Assembly (NCBI GenBank): GCA_020444425.1
Contig: JAHLLB010000039.1
Location: forward strand, 1 to 43,119
Source: a bacterium
Lineage (GTDB): Bacteria; Electryoneota; Electryoneia; Electryoneales; Electryoneaceae
Reading direction: 5' to 3'
Length of the DNA: 43,119 nt
The position numbers and the translations under genes are program-made. The notes beneath the pieces are model-generated. The model searched no databases. It was not told the DNA's origin and saw nothing but the letters and a program-made list of their open reading frames with translations. This document shows, one piece after another, positions 8,078 through 16,219 of the stretch. How positions within the stretch are numbered: the stretch's first letter is position 1; every line of letters starts with the position of its first letter.

Positions 8078-8095
8078 GAAGTGAAACATCACTTC
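8078..8095 (+). promoter_or_regulatory. Perfect palindrome just upstream of the efflux operon ribosome site
   Basis: GAAGTGA (8078-8084) and TCACTTC (8089-8095) form a perfect inverted repeat with a four-base centre, ending one base before the GGGAGG ribosome site. It could be the operator for a dimeric efflux regulator or an RNA hairpin controlling translation. No regulator gene is adjacent. Confidence 0.4.
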
Positions 8096-8112
8096 AGGGA
8101 GGAGTTGCGATT

Positions 8113-9504
8113 ATGCCGCGCAGGCAGACCATGGGTACAATCATCCCGATCATGCTGATGCTGGGCATGCTGCTTGGATTGAGCATTCCACCGGCAACCG
8201 CCGAGACGTTTACGCCGCCGGTGTTGAACTCCGAGAACCCCGTTCCTCTCTCCCGGTTGATCACTCTCGCACAAGACAACCGTGCGGCCTACCGGCAGAG
8301 CCTGGAAGACCAGGAGTTGATCCCGGAACTGCGTGCGGGGGCGATCGGACAGTTCCTGCCCTCGATTTACGCTGGCGGTACGTGGAGCAATTCCGATTCT
8401 GAACAGGAAGCGATCTATGTGGACGGGCTTCCCGTCCCGGGGACTGGTGGTACCTATTTCAACAGTTCGAGTAGCTGGTATGTACAGGCGAACGAAAGCC
8501 TGTTTGAAGGCTTGTCCCGCTATTACGGTTACCAGATGACCAGCCTGTCCGTCGAGAACACGTTGTTGAATACCGAGCGTTCGTTCGACGAACTGGTCAG
8601 TGACATCAAATCCGCCGCCTACAATGTCCTCGCAGCCGAACGGGCGCTGGAGGTGGAACGGGAAATCCTCAACCAGCGACAGGAAGCGCACCGGCTCGCG
8701 AGGGCTCGTTTTGAAACCGGTGATGTGATCGAGCTGGACGTGATGCAGGCGGAGATTGATCTCGGGACACAGGAAAATGCCGTTCTCAGCGCGGAACAGG
8801 CACTACGGAACGCGCATGAGCAATTGAACCTGACGGTTGGATTGGATCTTGAAAGCGAGTACACAGTCGCGGGTAATCTCGAACCGATGTTGCCGAATGC
8901 CAATCCGGATTCGCTGGTCAGCATCGCCCTGCGCGCACGGCCGGACCTTGAGGTGCAGCGGAACCAGGTAGACTATTACGACTACGATGTGAAGCGAAAT
9001 ACGTCCAACTACTTCCCGACCGCTAACGCGTTCGTGACCTACTCACGGTCGGAATCGGTGCAGGACGAACGTTTCAGCTGGTCAGCTGTTCCCGGTGACC
9101 GCAACATCCGGTACGGCCTCAATCTGAACTGGACCCTGTTTGATGGGTTCACTCGTGAGGTGCAGCGTGAACAGGCTGTGATCACGAAGCGCAAGTCGAT
9201 GTGGGATCAGCATCAATTCGAGCAAAGTGTGGCCGCCGACGTCCGCCGTCAGTGGCGTACGTTGACCAGTACTTTCCAGCAAATCGAAGTCGCCGACCGC
9301 AACCGTGAACTGGCGCGCCGCCAGCTCAACCTCGAACAGGAACGGTACCGTGTCGGTGTATCCGACCAACTGAATCTGCGTAGTGCCCAGGTGACTTTTG
9401 TATCCGCTGAACGGGAATATCTGGCACGAGTTCTGGACTTTTTCACGACAATGGCCACTCTCGAGCGTGATCTCGGGATGCCTTTGGAGGAGATTGCACG
9501 GTGA
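8113..9504 (+). CDS. TolC-family outer membrane efflux channel
   Basis: A 463-aa outer-membrane factor expected to form the trimeric exit duct of a tripartite efflux pump. Residues 1-31 are a signal peptide (hydrophobic core IIPIMLMLGMLLG, cleavage near TAE). Two OEP-type repeats follow, each with a beta-hairpin segment and long helices such as the VEREILNQRQEAHRLARAR stretch. The ribosome site GGGAGGAG precedes ATG 8113; an ATG at residue 7 is an alternative. Its stop overlaps the next start (GTGA), so it is translationally coupled to the adaptor gene. It has no lipobox. The substrate is unknown. Confidence 0.92.
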   Translation: MPRRQTMGTIIPIMLMLGMLLGLSIPPATAETFTPPVLNSENPVPLSRLITLAQDNRAAYRQSLEDQELIPELRAGAIGQFLPSIYAGGTWSNSDSEQEAIYVDGLPVPGTGGTYFNSSSSWYVQANESLFEGLSRYYGYQMTSLSVENTLLNTERSFDELVSDIKSAAYNVLAAERALEVEREILNQRQEAHRLARARFETGDVIELDVMQAEIDLGTQENAVLSAEQALRNAHEQLNLTVGLDLESEYTVAGNLEPMLPNANPDSLVSIALRARPDLEVQRNQVDYYDYDVKRNTSNYFPTANAFVTYSRSESVQDERFSWSAVPGDRNIRYGLNLNWTLFDGFTREVQREQAVITKRKSMWDQHQFEQSVAADVRRQWRTLTSTFQQIEVADRNRELARRQLNLEQERYRVGVSDQLNLRSAQVTFVSAEREYLARVLDFFTTMATLERDLGMPLEEIAR

Positions 9505-10901
9505 GTCGAAAAAAGAAGAAGAGCAAAGCCAAAATCTGGATCATCATCGCCGTGGTCGTGATTGTTGGCGGACTCGTGACAGCCAACTTCATGACCAAGC
9601 GTGGTCCGAAGGCGATTGACGTCGACGTCGCCGAAGCCATGACCGACAGTCTCGCGCAAACCGTCACCGCATCCGGCAAGGTGCAGCCCAAGACCGAAGT
9701 CAACATCAGCTCGAATGTGTCCGGCCGGATTCTGTTCCTCGGCGGCGAAGAAGGCGATCATGTCGATAAAGGTGACATGCTCGTGCGCATCGAGGATGAG
9801 GAATACCATGCTGATGTCGAGCAGATGGAATATCTCCTCCGCAGCTACGAAGCCAGCCTGGAAGAGAACCAGAGCAAGCTGAAGCGTGTGCGTGAACTGG
9901 CCGAAGCCAGTCTCGCCAGCCAGGCGGATCTGGAAACGGCGACCGCAGCGGTGAAACGACTGCAGGCCGACGTCGAACGTACTCGCGCACAGCTCGAACA
10001 GTCGCGTGACCGCTTCGACAAGACCCGCATCTACGCTCCGCTGGACGGCATCATCACCCGCCTCAGCAAAGAGGTCGGGGAGATGGCGATCGGATCGCAG
10101 TTCAGCCAGGACATCATCATGGTCGTCAGCCGGCTCGACTCGATGGAGGTCGAGGTCGAGGTGAACGAAAACGACGTGGTGCTGGTGGACATCGGCGACG
10201 ATGTAGACGTTGAGGTGTTCGCGATGCCGGACACCACCTTCAAGGGCCATGTCACCGAGATCGCCCACTCCGGCACGGTTAGCGGCAGCGGTACCGCCGA
10301 GGAAGTGACCAACTTCATGGTCACCGTCGCCATCGACGATTTTGTCCAGACCCTGCGTCCGGGCATGAGCGCCACGGTCGATATCGTCACCGAACGCCGT
10401 CCCAACGCCGTCGTGCTGCCGCAGGAAGCGGTTGCCGTGCGCTTGCTGAGCGACGAAGAACGGTTCGCGAAGCAGGCCCGTGAAGCGGAGATCGGTGGCA
10501 ACCGTGGTCGTGATGGCGAAGAAAACAACGGCGAAAAGCGTCAGATGCAGCGCCTCGGCGACCGCGAGGAACCGGTGGAAGTCGTGTTTGTCGTCCGTGA
10601 TGATACCGTTTGGGCACAGCAGGTGACGCTCGGCATTTATTCTGACACCCATTTCGAGATCGTTAGCGGGCTGCAGGAAGGCGACCTTGTCGTGACCGGG
10701 CCGTTCCGGATCCTGTCCCGTGAACTGCACAGCGGCACCGTCGTCGATTTCACCCCACCGTTCAAGCCCGATGGCGACGGCGAGGGCGACATGCAGGCCG
10801 AACCGGGCGAAGGACAGGGTGAGGTTGAACTCGCGGAAGATGGCGAGGATGAAGCCAGCAACATTGAAGAAGTGGAAACCGCGGATGCGTCCGCGTCCTG
10901 A
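9501..10901 (+). CDS. MacA/HlyD-type periplasmic adaptor
   Basis: A membrane fusion protein linking the TolC-like channel to the inner-membrane ABC transporter. One transmembrane helix lies at residues 11-28, followed by a lipoyl/barrel-sandwich half, a helical hairpin (about 95-165) and the second lipoyl half ([16 protein letters not shown]). Beta-barrel and membrane-proximal domains complete the fold. Two features are unusual: a hydrophilic insert near residues 315-355 rich in E, R, G and N, and a C-terminal tail (about 420-466) that is strongly acidic and low in complexity. GTG 9501 overlaps the upstream stop by four bases. The downstream ATPase and permeases identify this as a MacAB-type rather than an RND system. 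Confidence 0.92.
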   Translation: MSRKKKKSKAKIWIIIAVVVIVGGLVTANFMTKRGPKAIDVDVAEAMTDSLAQTVTASGKVQPKTEVNISSNVSGRILFLGGEEGDHVDKGDMLVRIEDEEYHADVEQMEYLLRSYEASLEENQSKLKRVRELAEASLASQADLETATAAVKRLQADVERTRAQLEQSRDRFDKTRIYAPLDGIITRLSKEVGEMAIGSQFSQDIIMVVSRLDSMEVEVEVNENDVVLVDIGDDVDVEVFAMPDTTFKGHVTEIAHSGTVSGSGTAEEVTNFMVTVAIDDFVQTLRPGMSATVDIVTERRPNAVVLPQEAVAVRLLSDEERFAKQAREAEIGGNRGRDGEENNGEKRQMQRLGDREEPVEVVFVVRDDTVWAQQVTLGIYSDTHFEIVSGLQEGDLVVTGPFRILSRELHSGTVVDFTPPFKPDGDGEGDMQAEPGEGQGEVELAEDGEDEASNIEEVETADASAS

Positions 10902-10921
10902 TCTCCCGCACGGAGTCTGTG

Positions 10922-11647
10922 ATGAGCAAAATCATCCAGCTTGAAGCCATCAGCAAGATTTACGAGATCGGCGACATCAAGGTGCCTGCCTTGAATGGCG
11001 TCGACATGGAAATCGACGAAGGCGAGTACGTCTCGATCATGGGACCGTCCGGGTCGGGCAAATCGACCCTGATGAACCTGATCGGCTGTCTCGACACGCC
11101 GACCAGCGGCACCTACCTGCTGACCAGCGAAAACGTCGGCGAGATGACCGACAATGAACTCGCGGACATTCGCAACCGCCGCATCGGCTTTGTCTTCCAG
11201 ACCTTCAACCTGCTGCCACGGGCGAACGCGTTTCATAACGTCGAACTGCCGCTGATTTACGCCGGCATGTCGAAAGATGATCGCCAGGAGAAGGTTGAGT
11301 ACGCGCTGGAGAAGGTCGGATTGCAGGACCGCATGAAGCACAAGCCGAACGAGCTTTCCGGCGGGCAGCGGCAGCGTGTCGCTGTCGCCCGCGCACTGGT
11401 CAACGATCCGAGCCTGCTGCTGGCGGACGAACCAACCGGTAACCTCGACAGCGCCACCAGCTACGAGATCATGGACCTGTTCGGCAAACTGCATTCATCC
11501 GGCAACACCATCGTGCTGGTTACGCACGAAGAAGACATCGCGGCCTATTCGCACCGTGTCGTGCGGCTGCTGGACGGCAGGATCAGCAGCGACGAGAAGC
11601 AGGAACCGAGACGCATCGCGTCGTCAACCGTGATCGCATCCGCGTAA
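10922..11647 (+). CDS. MacB/LolD-type ABC transporter ATPase
   Basis: A 241-aa nucleotide-binding subunit that powers the pump from the cytoplasm. Visible motifs are Walker [10 protein letters not shown] (41-49), the Q-loop in FQTFNLLPR, signature LSGGQRQRV, Walker [13 protein letters not shown] and the H-loop VTHEE. The MacB-typical [13 protein letters not shown] segment supports assignment to the MacB/LolD/FtsE group. ATG 10922 is preferred over GTG 10919 because GGAG (10912-10915) is six rather than three bases upstream. In E. coli MacB the ATPase and permease are fused; here they are separate genes. Confidence 0.93.
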   Translation: MSKIIQLEAISKIYEIGDIKVPALNGVDMEIDEGEYVSIMGPSGSGKSTLMNLIGCLDTPTSGTYLLTSENVGEMTDNELADIRNRRIGFVFQTFNLLPRANAFHNVELPLIYAGMSKDDRQEKVEYALEKVGLQDRMKHKPNELSGGQRQRVAVARALVNDPSLLLADEPTGNLDSATSYEIMDLFGKLHSSGNTIVLVTHEEDIAAYSHRVVRLLDGRISSDEKQEPRRIASSTVIASA

Positions 11648-11671
11648 AATCGCAAGTCCGAGGGGAACACC

Positions 11672-12910
11672 ATGGGTAGAAAAATACGCGGAGCGGGCCG
11701 AGCGCTGTGGGAGGGGTTGATCATTGCGAACAACGCCCTGATGGCGAACAAGACCCGCGCCTCGCTGACAACCCTCGGCATCGTCATTGGCGTGGTAACC
11801 GTCACCCTGATGATGATGATCATCCAGGGACTCAACAAATCCTTCCAAGACCAGATTTCCTTCCTCGGCGCGAAGACCGTGTACGTGCAGCGCTGGCCGT
11901 GGGTCTGGGACGACGACTGGTGGAAGTACATCAACCGCCCGCGCGTCACCATGGACCAGTATGAACAGTTGCGTGAACGAATCGTCGGCGCGGAAGAGAT
12001 CTCGCCGATGGCGTGGACCGGCCGTTCAGCCACCTATCGTGATAAAACACTTGACCGGGTCAGCATTCTCGGTACGCAGCAGCAGCACGCCATCGTCGGC
12101 AGCACGCTCCCCGAATACGGACGCTACATCACGGACATCGACGACCGTTCCGCACGGCGAGTCGCCGTCATCGGGGTGGATGTCCGCGACAGATTGTTCG
12201 GTCCTCTCGATCCGATCGGGCGGAACATCCGTATTGCGTCGAAAGTCTACACCGTCGTCGGCATTCTCGAGGAACAGGGCAATTTCTTCGGCGACTCACG
12301 CGACAACATCATCATCATTCCCATCGAAACATTGTTCACCGACTTTGGACGTGTCGGCCGGGATGTGATGATCGCGGTGAAGGGACGGGATGACGTTGCC
12401 GTCGAGGATCTCGTTGATGAGATCCGGGCGATCATGCGTGGCACGCGCAACCTGAAACCGCTGGACGAAGACAATTTCGCAATCAACCGGCAGGAAGCCC
12501 TGTCGGATCTCTACGATACCCTCACCGGCGGGATTTACGCCGCCGGCCTGATCATCGGCGGCATCAGCCTGCTCGTCGGCGGCATCGGAATCATGAACAT
12601 CATGCTGGTTTCCGTCACCGAACGAACGTGGGAAATCGGAATGCGTAAGGCCATCGGTGCACGGACCACCCACATCTTGTGGCAGTTCCTCGTCGAAGCG
12701 ATGATGATCTGCATGCTCGGCGGAACGGTAGGGATACTGCTCGCGTTTGCCGGAGGGCAGTTGCTGAAACAGGCGATGCCTGCGGTGTTGCCCCTGTGGT
12801 TGGCTGGTGCGGCGGTGTTGTTCTCTGCGGTGGTTGGCCTGCTGTTCGGCATGTTCCCGGCCGCGAAGGCCGCCCGTATGGACCCGATTCAAGCGCTGCG
12901 AGCGCAATAA
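11672..12910 (+). CDS. MacB/FtsX-type ABC permease, first of a pair
   Basis: A 412-aa inner-membrane subunit. One N-terminal transmembrane helix (around residues 30-52) is followed by a large periplasmic MacB_PCD-type domain (about 55-270) and three C-terminal helices carrying the FtsX signature (GGIGIMNIMLVSVTER, then EIGMRKAIGA). It follows the ATPase gene after 24 bases and precedes a paralogue by 12 bases. Two different permeases with one ATPase suggest a heterodimeric mechanotransmission-type transporter. Confidence 0.92.
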   Translation: MGRKIRGAGRALWEGLIIANNALMANKTRASLTTLGIVIGVVTVTLMMMIIQGLNKSFQDQISFLGAKTVYVQRWPWVWDDDWWKYINRPRVTMDQYEQLRERIVGAEEISPMAWTGRSATYRDKTLDRVSILGTQQQHAIVGSTLPEYGRYITDIDDRSARRVAVIGVDVRDRLFGPLDPIGRNIRIASKVYTVVGILEEQGNFFGDSRDNIIIIPIETLFTDFGRVGRDVMIAVKGRDDVAVEDLVDEIRAIMRGTRNLKPLDEDNFAINRQEALSDLYDTLTGGIYAAGLIIGGISLLVGGIGIMNIMLVSVTERTWEIGMRKAIGARTTHILWQFLVEAMMICMLGGTVGILLAFAGGQLLKQAMPAVLPLWLAGAAVLFSAVVGLLFGMFPAAKAARMDPIQALRAQ

Positions 12911-12922
12911 CAGGAGAGTCTG

Positions 12923-14149
12923 ATGAATGTAGCCGAAGCACTCAGGGTCTCCGTCGCCAGCATCTCCGGATCCAAGCTGCGCAGTGCGTTGACGCTACTC
13001 GGTGTGGTCATCGGCGTGCTGACCATTATCGCCACGATGTCCATCATCCGCGGCCTGAACAACATGGTCGAAGAGGAGATGAACCAGCTCTCCGCCGGCG
13101 TGTTCCAGGTGCAACGGTATGACCAGAACATCAATTTCGGCGATCATCACCGTGATCGCCGCTACCGGCCGCCAATCGGCATGCGTGAAGTGGTGGCGAT
13201 TGAGCAGAACGTACCGCTGGCCAAGATCGTGGCGCCGGAAGTCTGGGACTGGGGCGCGGTGATCAAGTACAAGAATGACGCCACCAACCCGAACATCGTC
13301 GTCCTCGGCGGCACGCCTGGTTCGATGCCAAACAACGGGTACGACGTCGAACGGGGACGTAACCTCACCGAACAGGATATCCGCTATGCCCGCCCGGTCG
13401 TAATTCTGGGTGACGCCATCGTCAAACGCCTGTTCCCGTACCGCGATCCGCTCGGCGAAGATGTGTTCGTTAACGGCGAAAAAGCGCAGGTAGTCGGCGT
13501 TTTTGAAGAGCTCGGCAGCATGCTCAACCAGCAGGCGGATTATCGTGTCGCGATTCCAATTACCACCTTCGAACGCTGGTGGGGCGCGGAACGCAGCTGG
13601 AACATCACCATTCAGGTTACCGAGCCGGCACGGATGGATGAGGCGATTCAGCAGACCGTTGCCGCCATGCGCGCCGCCCGTGGCCTGAAGCCGGGCGAGG
13701 ATAATAACTTCGCGACGTGGAATTCCGCGGAACTGGTCGATTCGTTTAACGACATGACCAAGTGGATCAAGGTCGCCGCGTTCGGCATCGCCGCGATCGC
13801 ATTGCTGGTCGCCGGGGTCGGCATCATGAACATCATGCTGGTGACGGTCACTGAACGAACCCGCGAGATCGGGGTACGCAAAGCGCTGGGCGCGAAACGG
13901 TCAAGCATCCTCAGCCAGTTCCTGATGGAAGCGGTGATCCTGACCGAAATCGGCGGACTGATCGGCGTCGGGCTGGGGGTTGCATCCGCCTACCTGCTCG
14001 GTCAGGCGGCCAACCTGCCGGTAGCGGTGCCACTGTGGAGCATCTTCGTCGGCCTGCTCTTCTGCAGCATCATCGGCCTCGCGTTCGGCACCTGGCCGGC
14101 GTGGAAAGCGTCACGGCTGGATCCGATCGAAGCGCTGAGGTACGAGTAA
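12923..14149 (+). CDS. MacB/FtsX-type ABC permease, second of a pair
   Basis: A 408-aa paralogue of the preceding permease with the same architecture: an N-terminal helix with SKLRSALTLLGVVIG, a periplasmic domain, and three C-terminal helices with GVGIMNIMLVTVTERTREIG and VRKALGAKR. An AGGAG ribosome site precedes ATG 12923. It is the last gene of the efflux operon; a heptamer tract and a 16-bp hairpin follow the stop. The two permeases have clearly diverged in the periplasmic domain, which fits a fixed heterodimer rather than recent duplication. Confidence 0.92.
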   Translation: MNVAEALRVSVASISGSKLRSALTLLGVVIGVLTIIATMSIIRGLNNMVEEEMNQLSAGVFQVQRYDQNINFGDHHRDRRYRPPIGMREVVAIEQNVPLAKIVAPEVWDWGAVIKYKNDATNPNIVVLGGTPGSMPNNGYDVERGRNLTEQDIRYARPVVILGDAIVKRLFPYRDPLGEDVFVNGEKAQVVGVFEELGSMLNQQADYRVAIPITTFERWWGAERSWNITIQVTEPARMDEAIQQTVAAMRAARGLKPGEDNNFATWNSAELVDSFNDMTKWIKVAAFGIAAIALLVAGVGIMNIMLVTVTERTREIGVRKALGAKRSSILSQFLMEAVILTEIGGLIGVGLGVASAYLLGQAANLPVAVPLWSIFVGLLFCSIIGLAFGTWPAWKASRLDPIEALRYE

Positions 14150-14154
14150 AGGCA

Positions 14155-14260
14155 GTTGCGAGTGGTGAGTGATGAGTGGTGAGCCAACCTCAAACACCAA
14201 ACACAAACCACAAACCACAAGACACAAGACACGATACTCCGATCACCGAACACCGAACAT
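14155..14260. repeat. Compound heptamer tract (GTGAGTG then AAACCAC types)
   Basis: Two adjoining 7-bp tracts follow the efflux operon. Positions 14155-14183 hold GTGAGTG/ATGAGTG units. Positions 14188-14260 hold AAACACC, AAACCAC and AAGACAC units that decay into CACCGAA units. Their sequences differ but the period of 7 is kept. Confidence 0.85.
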
Positions 14261-14261
14261 G

Positions 14262-14299
14262 AAACCGGGGACACTTACTCCGCTAAGTGTCCCCGGTTT
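14262..14299. terminator. 16-bp perfect hairpin after the efflux operon
   Basis: AAACCGGGGACACTTA (14262-14277) is perfectly complementary to 14284-14299, with a six-base loop. It lacks a long T-run beyond the TTT within the stem. Such a stem would be a strong bidirectional terminator. Its GGGGACA core also resembles REP-like palindromes. Confidence 0.7.
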
Positions 14300-14389
14300 A
14301 CTCATTGCTTTTCGTCCTACCCGTCCCCCATCCTACATGCCCCGATGACCCGCCGTCAGACGGTTCGCAGGGCTGATCAGAAGCAGACA

Positions 14390-14495
14390 CGGGGGACATG
14401 TGAACGGGTCGTATTGTAGAATACAGCGTGAGAGCACGAAGCAATTTCGGCCCGTATTTCGTTGATCAGAAGGTCAAACCGTTCACTTGTCCCCG
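14390..14495. repeat. Nested palindromic element of 106 bp
   Basis: CGGGGGACATGTGAACGG (14390-14407) and CCGTTCACTTGTCCCCG (14479-14495) are near-perfect inverted arms. Inside are GTATT/AATAC (14411-14424) and ACGAA/TTCGT (14436-14440, 14458-14462). The whole can fold as a stem bearing two hairpins. It could be a MITE or REP-type element, or a structured RNA. No coding frame covers it. Confidence 0.6.
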
Positions 14496-14616
14496 ACGAG
14501 TCAAACATGAGGACAACTGTGGCACAGATCAGTGACTTGGCCCAAGCTCGCATGTCTTTTCACACGGGCTTGTAGTTGGTCGATTCTGAATCCCGCAATC
14601 TGTAACGACCCAGAGC

Positions 14617-14649
14617 AACACGGCCGCGTCTGTAAACAGACACGGCCAC
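14617..14649 (-). terminator. Hairpin downstream of the cytochrome operon
   Basis: GGCCGCGTCTG and CAGACACGGCC flank a short TAAA-type loop and pair with one G-T mismatch. It lies about 35 bases beyond the stop of the NapC-like gene on the minus strand. It resembles the GGCCGTGTC hairpin at 23953-23978 in arm sequence and position after a minus-strand unit. Confidence 0.55.
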
Positions 14650-14683
14650 ACCTTTCTTTCCGAGCCCCGATCCCCAGCCCGCC

Positions 14684-16201
14684 CTATTCCGCCGTCTGTT
14701 CCTTCACCACCGCATCCCAGAACTCGTCCTGGAAATAGCTCTGCACGTTCTTCTCCGAACCCGGCTCGAGCAGGTCCAGACTCTGCAGATACGCGAACGG
14801 CTGCGCAGATTCATCCGCGAGAATCGAATGGCACAGTGTGCAGTCCATCGGGATCGATTCACCTTCCGAGGTCTGTAACGCCGGATCGTGGCAACGGAAG
14901 CACCCCGGTCCGTCACGGTGGCCGAGATGGCTTTCGTACGCACCCCAGTCGATGTTCATCTGCGGGTGAATGTTGCGATCGTAGATCTGCTGCAATGTGG
15001 CAATCGCCTGATCCAGCTCGTCCGACTTTTCGGGCAGGAGTTCCGGGTACCGTTGCTGGTAATAATTGTGGAGGCTGGTCTCGATGGACGCCAACGCGGC
15101 TTCCTTGTCCGCATAGCTGCCCAGTAAGGCTTCCAGCGCCTTCCGCTTGATGTACGGCAGGCTGCGGTCGATCTGCCCGAACGCCATTTTGTCATCAATT
15201 GCGCGGTCTGGTTCCTCGTAGATGTGCGTCGCACGGTTGTGGCAGTCGACGCAGTCCATCACACGGACATTTTCCTCGCCTGTTTCCACCGACTGCGGGT
15301 AGTCCGTATTGGTGTACCGCTTCCACGAACCGTCGTCCTGCAACACTTCCACCCACAGCATTTCCCTGCGTTCGTCTTCAATGGATGAATAACGCACGGC
15401 GTTGGACTCGGCGACATGCCAGTGGCTGCCGGACGCGTTCCCTTCCTCGCCGGAGCCGATCTTCAGCATTAACGTGGTATACATCGGCGTCGACAACGAA
15501 TCCCGCTTGAACGCGATTCGGTTTTCGATCCGGTTGCCGTGGAATTTGTCCGGCCAGTGGCAGTGTTCGCAGGTTTCACGTGCCGGTCGCAGGTTATGCA
15601 CCGGGGTCGGGATCGGGCGTTCGTAGAGGTCGAACGTTGCAGACACCACCTGCCACGCACCGTTCAGCTTCGACAAGAACAGCGCGTCCAAGCCTTCGCC
15701 CACATGGCATTCGACACACTTCACATGTGCGTGCGGCGAACCCTGGTAGGTCATCCACTCCGGGTTCATCACGTCATGGCAGGCTGTACCGCAAAAGTGC
15801 GCGGAATCCATGAAATGCACCGTCGAAGTGCCGACCACACCCATGAACACGAGATTCACCAGCGTCAGCAGCAGCACGACCCGCACAATCGGTGCGCCGG
15901 CTTTGCGCGCTGCGACATCTTCCTCGGAGAACTGATGCGCGAAGAGGTCCGAGAACGGCCGTCCCGTCTTCTTCGAATGCTGCCACCAACCCCACGGGAT
16001 CAGAGCCAGTCCGAAGATGAACAATCCGGGCAACGCCATATAGCTGATCAGGCCGAGGTAGGCGTTGGTCAACCAGCCGGTCGCGGTGGCGAAGAAGAAC
16101 AGCACGAACAGGATGAATGCACTGGTGGTTAGAAACACACCCAGCCGGCTGATCGCGTTCGCCGCGAGTCCACGGAGTAGAGCGAAATACAGTCTGCGCA
16201 C
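14684..16201 (-). CDS. NapC/NirT-like membrane-anchored six-haem cytochrome c
   Basis: A probable quinol dehydrogenase that passes electrons from the membrane pool to periplasmic partners. Three hydrophobic helices come first (about residues 20-45, 50-72 and 105-128), then a periplasmic multihaem domain. The first haem motif is CX3CH (residues 137-142), followed closely by a Met as in NapC/NrfH proteins. Five CXXCH motifs start at 162, 211, 317, 434 and 454. At 505 aa it is much longer than NapC/NrfH, and the second half forms an extra domain. GTG 16201 has AGGAGG seven bases upstream. The gene lies 18 bases after the octahaem cytochrome gene, so the two are co-transcribed and probably form one electron-transfer complex. 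Confidence 0.88.
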   Translation of the reverse strand: MRRLYFALLRGLAANAISRLGVFLTTSAFILFVLFFFATATGWLTNAYLGLISYMALPGLFIFGLALIPWGWWQHSKKTGRPFSDLFAHQFSEEDVAARKAGAPIVRVVLLLTLVNLVFMGVVGTSTVHFMDSAHFCGTACHDVMNPEWMTYQGSPHAHVKCVECHVGEGLDALFLSKLNGAWQVVSATFDLYERPIPTPVHNLRPARETCEHCHWPDKFHGNRIENRIAFKRDSLSTPMYTTLMLKIGSGEEGNASGSHWHVAESNAVRYSSIEDERREMLWVEVLQDDGSWKRYTNTDYPQSVETGEENVRVMDCVDCHNRATHIYEEPDRAIDDKMAFGQIDRSLPYIKRKALEALLGSYADKEAALASIETSLHNYYQQRYPELLPEKSDELDQAIATLQQIYDRNIHPQMNIDWGAYESHLGHRDGPGCFRCHDPALQTSEGESIPMDCTLCHSILADESAQPFAYLQSLDLLEPGSEKNVQSYFQDEFWDAVVKEQTAE

Positions 16202-16219
16202 GGGGGGTCCTCCTGCTGA

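Larger units (their letters stand above)
14300..14683. other. Gene-free stretch between the efflux and cytochrome operons
   Basis: Besides the nested palindrome (14390-14495) and the hairpin at 14617-14649, I see no gene. Short frames here lack ribosome sites and codon bias. Confidence 0.6.

Noticed and set aside
9249..10730. Long minus-strand frames opposite real genes, for example 9249-10730, 16322-17641, 18244-19320 and 39683-40804
   Set aside because: In GC-rich DNA the strand opposite a gene often lacks stops. These frames show no family motifs, while the genes opposite them do.
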